Positions 9,267 through 17,732 of a stretch of DNA of 64,000 nt are shown here, piece after piece. The DNA is taken from contig JACDNU010000006.1 in the NCBI GenBank assembly GCA_017656505.1, positions 24,126 to 88,125 on the forward strand. The letters are read 5' to 3'. The number at the start of each line of letters is the position of its first letter. Position 1 is the stretch's first letter. Position numbers and translations under genes: made by a program. This stretch comes from Archaeoglobus sp. GTDB taxonomy: Archaea; Halobacteriota; Archaeoglobi; Archaeoglobales; Archaeoglobaceae. The notes under the pieces were generated by a model, which ran no database searches, had not been told where the DNA came from, and saw nothing but the letters and a program-made list of their open reading frames with translations.

Positions 9267-9287
9267 AACCATAAATAAAAATTAAAA

Positions 9288-12200
9288 TTAGTCCTTGTTT
9301 TTATTATTTCTTCTAATAAAAAAGGCAACTACCAGTAGAATTCCTGCTGTTAATAGGCCCTCAAACGGTGAGGGAAGCGGGTTTAAAGGTTTTGCGGAAG
9401 GAGTACTTGTAGGAGTACTTGCGGGACTTTGTGGGGGATAAGATGGCTTAGGTGTGCCAGATGTTGGAGATTGTGCGGTTGGTTCCGTTGGTTCAACCGT
9501 AACCGAACTTTCTTTACAATCGGCAGGGCAGTTTTCAGGATTCTCCGGAACTCCGCATACACCATCACCGCAAACGCTTTCCTTGAAGCTTAATTCCATC
9601 AGCTTTGTTACCTCTACTTCCTCATCTCCTACAACGCAGACCGCACACTTCTCTGCTGCAAGGTGGGAGCATTTTTGCCAGCTCTTTACCGTTTTCTGTT
9701 CATATCCCTCTTTCGCACAGTAGCTAAATTCGTCAGCAGCCTCTCCCCTTAAAAGCTCCCATCCCTCAACTTCCTTCCCATCAGGAAGTACGCAGACTCC
9801 TTTTTCTCCTTCGGGGGTGCTTTCCACCCGATACTCATATCCAAGCCCGAGGCAGTAAACCGCAGCGGGATTTTTTGCGCTGAAGGGTCTCTGACTTTCA
9901 AAAAATTCTTCAACTACAGGTTTAGGGGTAGAAGCGAGCTCAACACCTGTGACATAAAACGTCTCATTGACGAAATCGGTGTAAGGATGGTCGTAGGGGA
10001 GGTATCCATATCCTTTAAGTCCGTATCCGATTCCATAACTATTCTTTTGAATCCATCCGCCACTTGTATTCCAGTCTGAAAAAATCATGCTGTCATTCCA
10101 GCCAACAAGGAGAACGCAATGTCCCCAATTTGATGAACAAATGGAGAGTGGCCCATAGCACAAAAGAGCCCTTTTTATGTCATCCATGCTTGGATTCACT
10201 TTCACATACTGTTTTACCGTCCAAAGATCGTTTTTCCAGTTAGAACAAACTCCATCCAAGTAGCTTGGATTAGAGCAGTAGCTGTCTGTTGAGTTCCAGC
10301 ACGAGCTAAGACAGTACGTGATCTTGTACGTTTTCGTATCCTTATTGAACTCACATTTAGCATCGGGGAGAGACAGACAATTCTTATCATGAGTTACTGG
10401 AACGCAAGAAACAGAGAGGTAGGGATAGCAACTTTCATTGACAACTCCACCATCCCGAATTTCTTTAAGCGCCTTGTAATTCCAGCCACCGGCCATACAG
10501 TCCCCTCCTCCCTTTCTTCCGCTAACGAGATACTGTTCGGAGAGATCTATACCGGACATTGAAGGATCATCGTTCTCTATGTTGTATCTTGCCTCCACTA
10601 CCGCAATTGCCGAATGTGCCCAGCATGAACCGCAGCTTCCCTGATCCTTCACCGGAGACATCCAGTTTTTCCCTCTCCAGTCTCTCCAGTCGAATTCGGA
10701 TGGAAGATTGTAAACTTTGCATAGGGAGCATGGTCCGCAAATACCGCCACAATCCCAATTGGTTTCGTATCTTCCCCGAATTCCATCATCACAGTCGCAT
10801 GCGTCTCCAACACCATCTCCATCAACGTCTCCTTGGAGCCGATTCTGCAATCCCGGACAGTTATCGCATATATCACCCACTCCATCCCCATCCGAGTCTT
10901 TCTGTAGGGGATTGTAGGAGATGGGACAGTTGTCACATTTATCTCCACAGCTTGGATCCTTTATCCATTTCACCCCATCCCAGTACGTTGGATTTTTCTT
11001 GAACTCGCCACAATCTCCATCCGTATCTGCCTGATTTGGATTCTTTTGGTGCCAGCAGTTATCGCATGCATCTCCAACATTGTCGATGTCAAGGTAATCT
11101 GCCTGATCAGGATTGGGGGTATTCACACAGTTATCGCAAACATCTCCGATACCATCTCCATCCGAATCCTTCTGATTTGAATTAGGCATGAAAGGACAAT
11201 TGTCTTGGGTATCGCAAGCGTTGTCGTGGTCGCTGTCTCTGCAAATCTCGCATGCATATCTACATCCCTCCGTATCTTTATCGTTCCAATTCTTAGCGGA
11301 ATCGCATGTGTTGCGTTCTCCAATATTCCTCCCCTCGTTTCTAATATCAAATTCTTCATTTGCACACGCCTGATTATTCAACAACCGATTATGCACCGAG
11401 TTCTGAATGTGAATACCTTCCCGGCTGTAGCTCTCCACATTTGAATCAAGCTGGCTGGAGGCAACTTTATTTAAGAAGATTCCGTAAATATCGTTCTCAA
11501 ACAAAACGTTACTATGGAGGGTGTTGTTGGCTGCGTTCTCCACCGATATTCCAACGTCGTACCCGCTCACATTACAATTTTCTATAACAACATCGTCAAA
11601 GCCGTTGTTGAGGATTCCAACTCCGTTTCCATTACCTAAAAGGCTTGCATTATTGCAATCCAGCGTCACACCATGGCTGTTTATGATGATCACACCCGCA
11701 CTACCCGAGTCATTCAGATGATAAGAGCTCTCACAGAAAATCGTGTTCTTGTTTATCTTCAAGTTGTCGGTAGGTACAATGCAGCAAAGGTAAGTGCAGT
11801 CCTTAGTTCCGGCATCGTTCCAGTTATGGGTGTTGTAACACCAGTTGCTATATCCAACATTGTTCCCTTTGTCCCCTTCCTGCCATATGTCTGAAACAAG
11901 ATTACCGCACGCTTTATTGGATTTAACTGTGCTAAAATTGGAGTTCAAAAAGCCTAGACCGTAGCTGTTAAAACTCAGATTATTAGCGTAGATCTCGTTA
12001 TAATCGGAATCCGTGAGTATCAAACCACCATAACCATTCAGGTACAAGTTATTTGAGCGGATCTTGTTGTTAGAGGAAGAATCAATCCAGATTCCGTACC
12101 AGAAATATCCGATCGTGCAGTTTGTGATAGTGTTGTTGCTTCCCGTTACCTTGATACCAAACTCTCCAAGATCAAAGGGTGAATTGCCAGCTATTAGGTG

Positions 12201-12407
12201 CCCTTTACAATCGAAGACGGTGTTATTTCCCGTGAATACAATGCAGTTTCCCGTCTGATTCAGAATGTTTTGGTTCAGTAAAACTTTACCAGAGTCTCCT
12301 GCCAATTTTTCAATGCATTCGCTGCATGAACCGCATTCGCTCGCTTGAGCTGTAGAAGACGAGACTAAAAAAATGGCTGCCAGCAATAAAATCTTGCATT
12401 TTTCCAT
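9288..12407 (-). CDS. exported papain-family (C1A) cysteine protease with beta-helix and calcium-binding repeats
   Basis: A 1039-residue secreted protein. The signal peptide is residues 1-22 (ILLLAAIFLVSSSTAQA). A NosD-like right-handed parallel beta-helix (about 40-390) is rich in NxT/NNxxxNN repeats. Thrombospondin type-3 repeats (about 395-545) repeat DSDGDGIGDVCDNC-like calcium-binding units. The C1A protease domain starts with PSEFDWRDW; GSCGSCWAHS holds the catalytic Cys near 594, GHCVLLVGW the His near 764 and KNSYGIGYG the Asn near 789. A Cys-rich region and a Pro/Ser/Thr linker precede a C-terminal membrane helix (GLLTAGILLVVAFFI) and basic tail, so it is probably tethered outside the cell. 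ATG follows GGAGAG. It converges with the AdoHcyase-like gene. Confidence 0.93.
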   Translation of the reverse strand: MEKCKILLLAAIFLVSSSTAQASECGSCSECIEKLAGDSGKVLLNQNILNQTGNCIVFTGNNTVFDCKGHLIAGNSPFDLGEFGIKVTGSNNTITNCTIGYFWYGIWIDSSSNNKIRSNNLYLNGYGGLILTDSDYNEIYANNLSFNSYGLGFLNSNFSTVKSNKACGNLVSDIWQEGDKGNNVGYSNWCYNTHNWNDAGTKDCTYLCCIVPTDNLKINKNTIFCESSYHLNDSGSAGVIIINSHGVTLDCNNASLLGNGNGVGILNNGFDDVVIENCNVSGYDVGISVENAANNTLHSNVLFENDIYGIFLNKVASSQLDSNVESYSREGIHIQNSVHNRLLNNQACANEEFDIRNEGRNIGERNTCDSAKNWNDKDTEGCRYACEICRDSDHDNACDTQDNCPFMPNSNQKDSDGDGIGDVCDNCVNTPNPDQADYLDIDNVGDACDNCWHQKNPNQADTDGDCGEFKKNPTYWDGVKWIKDPSCGDKCDNCPISYNPLQKDSDGDGVGDICDNCPGLQNRLQGDVDGDGVGDACDCDDGIRGRYETNWDCGGICGPCSLCKVYNLPSEFDWRDWRGKNWMSPVKDQGSCGSCWAHSAIAVVEARYNIENDDPSMSGIDLSEQYLVSGRKGGGDCMAGGWNYKALKEIRDGGVVNESCYPYLSVSCVPVTHDKNCLSLPDAKCEFNKDTKTYKITYCLSSCWNSTDSYCSNPSYLDGVCSNWKNDLWTVKQYVKVNPSMDDIKRALLCYGPLSICSSNWGHCVLLVGWNDSMIFSDWNTSGGWIQKNSYGIGYGLKGYGYLPYDHPYTDFVNETFYVTGVELASTPKPVVEEFFESQRPFSAKNPAAVYCLGLGYEYRVESTPEGEKGVCVLPDGKEVEGWELLRGEAADEFSYCAKEGYEQKTVKSWQKCSHLAAEKCAVCVVGDEEVEVTKLMELSFKESVCGDGVCGVPENPENCPADCKESSVTVEPTEPTAQSPTSGTPKPSYPPQSPASTPTSTPSAKPLNPLPSPFEGLLTAGILLVVAFFIRRNNKNKD

Positions 12408-12524
12408 TGCATTCTCTCCAAATTTTTAAATTTTTAAGAAACAAACTGATGAAATTTATTCTCTTAATATTTAAAATTTTTGATCTATAATTAAAATTGT
12501 AGAAAAAAATATTAAAAAATTAAA

Positions 12525-13727
12525 TCAGGTTAAAATTTCCTCCTCAACTTCCTCCTGGACTTCCTGGCTGTATTCTTCCTCTACAAACCCATTAGAGCTT
12601 ACTGCAAATCCCTTTACCTTATATACACCTGTTCCTTCAAGGTGCACAGCTCCACTTCCCTTCGCAAACACCTTCAAAGTTCCTTCTGCCGTAACAGTAA
12701 TGTCTTCGCCCTTGATTATTATCTTGCCTTCTCCGGTGTAGGTTGCTGTTCCATTGTCAACGCTCTTATTTCCAAAGCCAACCGCCACGATCACGCTATC
12801 TTCGGGAGCTGTCACAGTCCCATTTCCGCATATCTTTACGATTCCGCTGCCCTCGATTATAACACTCCCGTTTCCAGCAGCAAACAGAATTCCGCTGCCT
12901 TCAAGGTCAACTGCTCCAGTTTGCTGATGGTTCATGAACCAGATTATTCTCTTAAGCTGAAGGTGCGAATGGCGCATGTACTTGACAGCCATCTTCAGTG
13001 CATGATCTTCTCTTATCAGGAACTTGTTAACTGCTCTGTTCCTTTCAAGCTCCATCAGCCTTTCCTTAGCCTCTTCAAGCTTCTCTCTAGCCCTATCCGT
13101 GTCGGCAGTGAACTTTTCAAGCCATCTCTCCAGCATGGTTGTATCTTTGCCCTGAGCCTGATATTCCTCGATCAATTCCTGAACCCTTTCCTTCACGTTA
13201 TCGGCTTTATCAAGCATTTTCTCCATAACGAAGATCCATCTCAAGCCAATGGCCTTCTTCAGTGAAACCTTCGCTTCCAACCACTCCTTCTTCAGCTCCT
13301 TTGCTGCCTGCTTCAGCTCTTCGATGGTTGAAGCGCTTTCGATATCTTCCCTGACAGCAGAAAGATCGGCTATGTGTCCTTCTATCTCCTCAAGCAAAGC
13401 CTCTTTCTCGGGATAGTCAACGGAACTGTTCTCTACCTTCTCTTTGATGCTCAATAGTGAAGCCACAGCAAGATCGCAGCTCGAAAGTAGCCATGCTTTG
13501 AACTCATCGAAGGTGTCGTCGTTCAGCACTATTCCGAAATGCTTGCTTTTAAGCCTCGCTTTGTCCCTCAAATACTTCTCTTTTATTTTCTCAAATTTTA
13601 CAAACCTCTTCTCTCCCGGGGTATATCCCGGATTTCCCATATCGAACGCCGAGACTGGAACCATCGCAGCGACAAGCAATGCCACCATTGCGATGGCCAC
13701 CATTTTCATCCCTTTACCCGCCGTCAC
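12525..13727 (-). CDS. secreted coiled-coil protein with glycine-rich beta-repeat tail
   Basis: About 400 residues, no recognised family. A signal peptide (MKMVAIAMVALLVAAMVPVSAFD) is followed by a long charged helical region, about residues 45-260, of coiled-coil character. From about 270 to 385 the sequence changes to alternating beta segments separated by glycine turns (GSGILFAAGNGSV, EGSGIVKICGNGTV, GEGKIIIKGEDITV, GSGAVHLEGTGVYKV), each about 15-17 residues, like a beta-solenoid. A Glu-rich tail ends the protein. Start GTG 13727 follows GAGGTGAT; ATG 13733 and 13709 are alternatives. It lies upstream of and on the same strand as the exported protease, and divergent from the membrane-anchored regulator. 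A surface or scaffold role is inferred. Confidence 0.75.
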   Translation of the reverse strand: MTAGKGMKMVAIAMVALLVAAMVPVSAFDMGNPGYTPGEKRFVKFEKIKEKYLRDKARLKSKHFGIVLNDDTFDEFKAWLLSSCDLAVASLLSIKEKVENSSVDYPEKEALLEEIEGHIADLSAVREDIESASTIEELKQAAKELKKEWLEAKVSLKKAIGLRWIFVMEKMLDKADNVKERVQELIEEYQAQGKDTTMLERWLEKFTADTDRAREKLEEAKERLMELERNRAVNKFLIREDHALKMAVKYMRHSHLQLKRIIWFMNHQQTGAVDLEGSGILFAAGNGSVIIEGSGIVKICGNGTVTAPEDSVIVAVGFGNKSVDNGTATYTGEGKIIIKGEDITVTAEGTLKVFAKGSGAVHLEGTGVYKVKGFAVSSNGFVEEEYSQEVQEEVEEEILT

Positions 13728-13946
13728 CTGCATCACCTCGAAAACTTGTTGGAAGTGTTTAAATTTAAGGATTCTTTTAAGCGTGATAAATTGCCTCGGT
13801 TTTTAACAGTTTAAAAAGCTTTATTTTACTTTACAAAGCCCTCAAAAATTTTATTTTACTTCATGAAAATTTTTAGGGAAAGTTCGACTTCCATGATTTT
13901 ATAGTTTCAGGAAGATTTAAAAGCACCTCAGCCCTTATCTCCAGAG

Positions 13947-14645
13947 ATGGGAAAACTCAGGGCCTTCACAACTTCCCTGCTGTCACTCATTATTTTCTGC
14001 TCACTCATAGCAAGCGCTAGCGCAGCAACAATCCATGGTAAGGTGTTCTCATGGGAAACCCTCGAGCCTGTGAGTGCGATAGTAGAAATAAACACCACTC
14101 CTGCTCAGAAAATGGTGGCAAAGAACGGAAGTTACTCTTTTGAGGTGCCTCCAGGCGTTTACAAGTTAAAAGCCTACGTAATGGGATCAGATCTTTTTGC
14201 TGAGGAGAACATAACAATAGTAAAGGAAGGAAACTACGTCATAGACCTAGTTCTCTTTCCTCAAATTGAGTATCCCGAACTGGAGGACATAAACAAGGTC
14301 GAATTTCCGGTTGACGAGGGGGAGGGGGTAAATTATTACATCTATCTCATCCCCCTCGCCGTTGGGGGAATCGTCTTGCTTTTCTATCTCCGCACTCGCA
14401 CTCCGCAAACGGTGGAATTTCAGGAAGAAAAGGCTCCTGATCTGCCGGAAGATCTTAAGGAGATTGTAGATATACTCGTGAAAGAAGGTGGTAGGATTTC
14501 CCAGAGAGAGTTGCGTAAAAAACTCGGGTACTCGGAAGCGAAAGTCAGCCTGATGATAGCTGACTTGGAAAGAAGAGGGATAGTTGAGAAGGTAAAGAAG
14601 GGTAGAGGCAACATCCTCTTCCTCCGCGATGAATTCATAAGGTGA
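13947..14645 (+). CDS. membrane-anchored winged-helix protein with extracytoplasmic domain
   Basis: A 232-residue protein built as an inside-out sensor. Residues 1-27 form a signal peptide. Residues 28-105 are a carboxypeptidase-regulatory-like beta domain (ATIHGKVFSWETLEPVSAIV ... GSYSFEVPPGVYKL). A single membrane helix spans 129-148 (YYIYLIPLAVGGIVLLFYLR). The cytoplasmic C-terminus (165-232) is a winged helix with SQRELRKKLGYSEAKVSLMI as its recognition region and GRGNILFL as the wing. Similar architectures are known in archaea, but ligand and targets are not. A TTTAAAA element about 30 bases upstream and absence of an SD suggest a leaderless transcript. It is divergent from the two exported proteins. 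Confidence 0.82.
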   Translation: MGKLRAFTTSLLSLIIFCSLIASASAATIHGKVFSWETLEPVSAIVEINTTPAQKMVAKNGSYSFEVPPGVYKLKAYVMGSDLFAEENITIVKEGNYVIDLVLFPQIEYPELEDINKVEFPVDEGEGVNYYIYLIPLAVGGIVLLFYLRTRTPQTVEFQEEKAPDLPEDLKEIVDILVKEGGRISQRELRKKLGYSEAKVSLMIADLERRGIVEKVKKGRGNILFLRDEFIR

Positions 14646-14744
14646 TTCTTCCTATCCTTCTTATGTTTCCCATGCATCCTCTAATTCACTTTCAAGCCAC
14701 TCAAAAAATTTATCTTTATTGGGTATAATTGATGAATGATCTAA

Positions 14745-16121
14745 ATGTTTCCAGAAAAAATGCTGGAAAGGGCAAGAGAAGTAGCATCTTTCATCGCAGA
14801 AAGTGATGATGTCCTTATCGTAACGCACATCGATGCCGATGGTATTACAGCCGGATCGATAGCCAAAATTACTCTCGAAAGGTTGGGAAAGAATTGCGAT
14901 ATCCTTTTTGTCAAGCAACTTGGAGAAAGCGAGATCGACAGAATAGCAGACGAAAGCAGGTTCACGTGGTTCACAGATTTGGGGAGCGGTCAGCTGGACT
15001 TGATAGCAAAAAATCTCCTCCATTTCGCGATAACAGATCACCACGTTCCAGTTTCAGATGATAGAAGGCAGCTTAATCCACACATTTTTGGATTCGATGG
15101 AAGTTACGAACTTTCCGGAGCTACAACAACCTATTTGGTTTCAAAGATGCTTGGAAGAAGTCTATTCGCGAAAAACGTTGATCTAGCAGCATTGGCAATA
15201 GTTGGAGCTGTGGGAGATCTGCAGGATTCTCGAGAAGGAAAGCTTATCGGTCTGAACAGAGAGATTTTGGAAGATGGAATTGGAAGTGGAACTCTGGAAG
15301 TAAAAAAGGATTTGAGGTTGTTCGGGAAGCAGACTAGGCCGGTTGTGAAGATGCTCGAATACACATTCGATCCTTTCCTTCCGGGAATAAGTGGAAACGA
15401 GAAAGGCTCAATTGAGTTTCTAGAATCGCTGGGAATAAGGATTGATGAGTGGAGCAGGTGGATCGACCTAAGCGAGGAGGACAGGAAAAACGTTACATCT
15501 GCCTTGATTAAACTCTGCATGAATTCTAAAATGCCCTACAAGATCATCAAAAGGCTTGTTGGAGAGAGCTACATCTTACTGAACGAGGAGGAGGGTTCGG
15601 AGCTCAGGGACGCGATGGAATTTTCAACCCTTTTGAATGCCACCGCCCGCTACGGCTATCACGAAATAGGCTTGCAAGTCTGCCTTGGCGATAGGGAGGA
15701 TGCACTGAGAAAAGCCAGATCTCTCCTTCAAAACCACAGAAGGAATCTCTCCGAGGGATTAAAACTCGTTGACGAGCTTGGAATTACAGAGCTTGAACAT
15801 ATCCAGTATTTCGATGCAGGAGACATGATTCTCGACACGATAGTGGGAATCGTTGCGGGAATGTGCTTTTCAAAGGCAAATCTGAACAAGCCGATCGTTG
15901 CTCTGGCTAAGAATGAAGAAGGAATAAAGGTATCGGCAAGGGCGACCCAGAAGCTCGTCGATAGGGGTGTGCATCTCGCGAAGGCGATCAAGGAAGTTGC
16001 TGAAAGGATTGGAGGAAAAGGAGGCGGCCACAGCATCGCAGCCGGAGCCTTAATTCCCGAATCAGAAGTTGAAAGCTTTCTGAGGGAGCTGGACAAACAA
16101 ATCGGCTTTCAGCTCAGGTAG
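14745..16121 (+). CDS. RecJ-like DHH-family single-strand nuclease
   Basis: A 458-residue DHH/DHHA1 phosphoesterase of the archaeal RecJ-like type. Motif I is THIDADGITAG (about 27-37), the DHH motif is TDHHVP (about 96-101), and the DHHA1 glycine motif near the C-terminus is GGKGGGHSIAAGA. Such proteins bind two Mn ions and degrade single-stranded DNA or RNA; one archaeal branch (GAN) joins the GINS-MCM replication helicase. The presence of all metal-binding motifs suggests an active enzyme. It follows the membrane regulator with a 99-base gap and is followed by a nested dyad at 16132. Confidence 0.9.
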   Translation: MFPEKMLERAREVASFIAESDDVLIVTHIDADGITAGSIAKITLERLGKNCDILFVKQLGESEIDRIADESRFTWFTDLGSGQLDLIAKNLLHFAITDHHVPVSDDRRQLNPHIFGFDGSYELSGATTTYLVSKMLGRSLFAKNVDLAALAIVGAVGDLQDSREGKLIGLNREILEDGIGSGTLEVKKDLRLFGKQTRPVVKMLEYTFDPFLPGISGNEKGSIEFLESLGIRIDEWSRWIDLSEEDRKNVTSALIKLCMNSKMPYKIIKRLVGESYILLNEEEGSELRDAMEFSTLLNATARYGYHEIGLQVCLGDREDALRKARSLLQNHRRNLSEGLKLVDELGITELEHIQYFDAGDMILDTIVGIVAGMCFSKANLNKPIVALAKNEEGIKVSARATQKLVDRGVHLAKAIKEVAERIGGKGGGHSIAAGALIPESEVESFLRELDKQIGFQLR

Positions 16122-16131
16122 TGGGGCTAGA

Positions 16132-16169
16132 GGTTAAAACCCCGAAAGGGTTATAAGGAATTTTTAACC
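16132..16169. promoter_or_regulatory. nested dyad centred on the TATA box of the small winged-helix gene
   Basis: Outer arms GGTTAAAA (16132-16139) and TTTTAACC (16162-16169) are exact inverted copies. Within them AACCC and GGGTT (16138-16142, 16148-16152) form an inner hairpin with a CGAAA loop. The centre coincides with TTATAAGG (16151-16158), a TATA-like element about 38 bases before the ATG at 16192. It may end the recJ-like transcript, act as an operator for the winged-helix protein, or both. Confidence 0.5.
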
Positions 16170-16191
16170 TAAAAGTTTTGAGGTTTTACCT

Positions 16192-16446
16192 ATGCCGGAA
16201 AAAGAAAGGGATCGGGAGCATCATGAGAGGCTTTTTAAAGCTTCTCTGAGCCCGTATAGAAGACAGATCGTTGCTGCAATAGGAATCCATGGAAAAACGA
16301 GGGAAGAAATCCAGAAAGAACTTAATCTTACAGACTTCCAGCTAAGATTCAATCTCGACTGGTTGATAAAAGAGGGTTTTGTTGTTGAGGAAGATGGTGT
16401 ATTGAAGCTCACAGACGATGGAATCGAGCTTCTTGAGGCTGGTTAG
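16192..16446 (+). CDS. small winged-helix DNA-binding protein
   Basis: An 84-residue single-domain winged-helix protein. SPYRRQIVAAIGIHGKTREE resembles an ArsR-like first helix pair, NLTDFQLRFNLDWLIKEGFV is the recognition helix region, and VEEDGVLKLTDDGIELL the wing and last strand. A ribosome-binding GAGGT lies ten bases before the ATG. No ligand domain is present, so it is likely a simple dimeric transcription regulator. A dyad overlapping its own TATA box (16132-16169) hints at autoregulation. The next gene is convergent. Confidence 0.8.
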   Translation: MPEKERDREHHERLFKASLSPYRRQIVAAIGIHGKTREEIQKELNLTDFQLRFNLDWLIKEGFVVEEDGVLKLTDDGIELLEAG

Positions 16447-16498
16447 AAGTTGAAAAGGTTAGAAATAGAGCTGCAGAGTTACAGCTGATCCAGTTGCC

Positions 16499-17683
16499 CT
16501 ACATCAGAACGAAGATCAAGATCAAGAGGACAGCTGTTAGGATTCCTGTTGGGAGGAGGCTCTTGTAAACACCGAACAGCTTAGCCTTGTAGTATTCTGA
16601 AGTAAACACCAAGCAAAGGTGCAAGGGAGAGAGCATCACGCCAAGATAGCCAGCTCCAAAAACGAGCATGAAGTTTTTGTAGGCTATATCCCCAATCCCT
16701 GTAAATTTCGTGAGTAAAGGTAGGGCTATGGATGCGTAGCTTATCTCTACTCCAGTAGAGAACCCTATGATGAAAGAAAGGAGAAACGATGCAACCGCTG
16801 GCGGAAAATTCCAAGCATGCAGGTGCTGGAAAAATATTTCGGCTGAAGAAGTGTACTCAATTAAGCCCTTGTAAATCATTACGGCAAATATCAGGACTAT
16901 AATCTTGGCGTCCAGCGTTTTTCTGAAGATGGAATCCAGATCCGAAAACCTCACCCGTTTGTGGATAAAAAGGATTGCAAGCGAAATTACGAGAGTTACA
17001 AGCAAATCAAGCTTGAAAACCAGACTCGCGAAGGCTACGATAATAACAGGATAAAAAGCATAAACCATTTTTAGGATGTTTTTCCAGTTCGGCCTGAATC
17101 TTATCTCCAGCCTTCCGTACATCCAAGTCATTAAAAAGCCCGAAAAGATTGCTATTATCGCAATAGGATAGGTTGCTCTGAAAACTTCGAAGAAGGGGGC
17201 ATTAACTACTGTAGCCCCAACAACAAAGCTCGGATAGAGGGGCCAGACTGTAACCCAAGGATGCCTGAACCAGTAGTTTATGTAGGTAGCGCGTTCGGGA
17301 CTCAAGTTGAACTCTTTCACCAGATTGACAATCATCACGGCTGAAATCAGTGCTCCACCGGGCATTGGAAGTAAGCCGACTATTAACGGGATCAAAAGAA
17401 GACTGAGCATTCCTGTCATAGCCGAAACAGAATTCGTTAGAGCTTCGAGTAGTTTGAAGTATTCCATTGAATATCCGAGGGTGAAAGCAAGGATGACTAT
17501 CGCCAGAAGCTTGAGTGTTTGAAAAGAGGTCGCATAGATAAAGATCTGATTGAAAGTTTCCAGCCCAATAGTGAGCAAACCTAGCAGAACAGCTCCTACC
17601 AAAATTGATACGCTTATGTTAATGAATCTGATCAGGATTAGAATTACTAAGATCGATACAAAAAGGGATATGGAGGGGTCCAT
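16499..17683 (-). CDS. DUF401 family membrane transporter
   Basis: A 394-residue polytopic membrane protein with about ten hydrophobic segments, matching DUF401, a family related to the ion-transporter superfamily and to gluconate-type permeases. Characteristic segments are LLPMPGGALISAVMIVNLV near 105-123 and FIIGFSTGVEISYASIALPL near 305-325, each a hairpin-like re-entrant pattern expected in this superfamily. Substrate is unknown. It lies downstream of metG on the same strand, 46 bases after its stop, with no clear ribosome site before its ATG. Confidence 0.85.
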   Translation of the reverse strand: MDPSISLFVSILVILILIRFINISVSILVGAVLLGLLTIGLETFNQIFIYATSFQTLKLLAIVILAFTLGYSMEYFKLLEALTNSVSAMTGMLSLLLIPLIVGLLPMPGGALISAVMIVNLVKEFNLSPERATYINYWFRHPWVTVWPLYPSFVVGATVVNAPFFEVFRATYPIAIIAIFSGFLMTWMYGRLEIRFRPNWKNILKMVYAFYPVIIVAFASLVFKLDLLVTLVISLAILFIHKRVRFSDLDSIFRKTLDAKIIVLIFAVMIYKGLIEYTSSAEIFFQHLHAWNFPPAVASFLLSFIIGFSTGVEISYASIALPLLTKFTGIGDIAYKNFMLVFGAGYLGVMLSPLHLCLVFTSEYYKAKLFGVYKSLLPTGILTAVLLILIFVLM

Positions 17684-17688
17684 TTTCT

Positions 17689-17732
17689 ACTTTACCCTAC
17701 TCTAACCTATTCTAGCACTTTACCTTACTCTA
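17689..17732. repeat. spaced 16-bp direct repeat between metG and the DUF401 gene
   Basis: ACTTTACCCTACTCTA (17689-17704) recurs as ACTTTACCTTACTCTA (17717-17732), 15 of 16 bases identical, the second copy running into the metG stop codon. An intervening CTAACCTATTCTAG is loosely similar. Function unknown; probably slippage or duplication. Confidence 0.6.

Noticed and set aside
16132..16169. tRNA or small RNA gene
   Set aside because: The stem is present but there is no cloverleaf or CCA-like pattern; the TATA-centred dyad explains it better.
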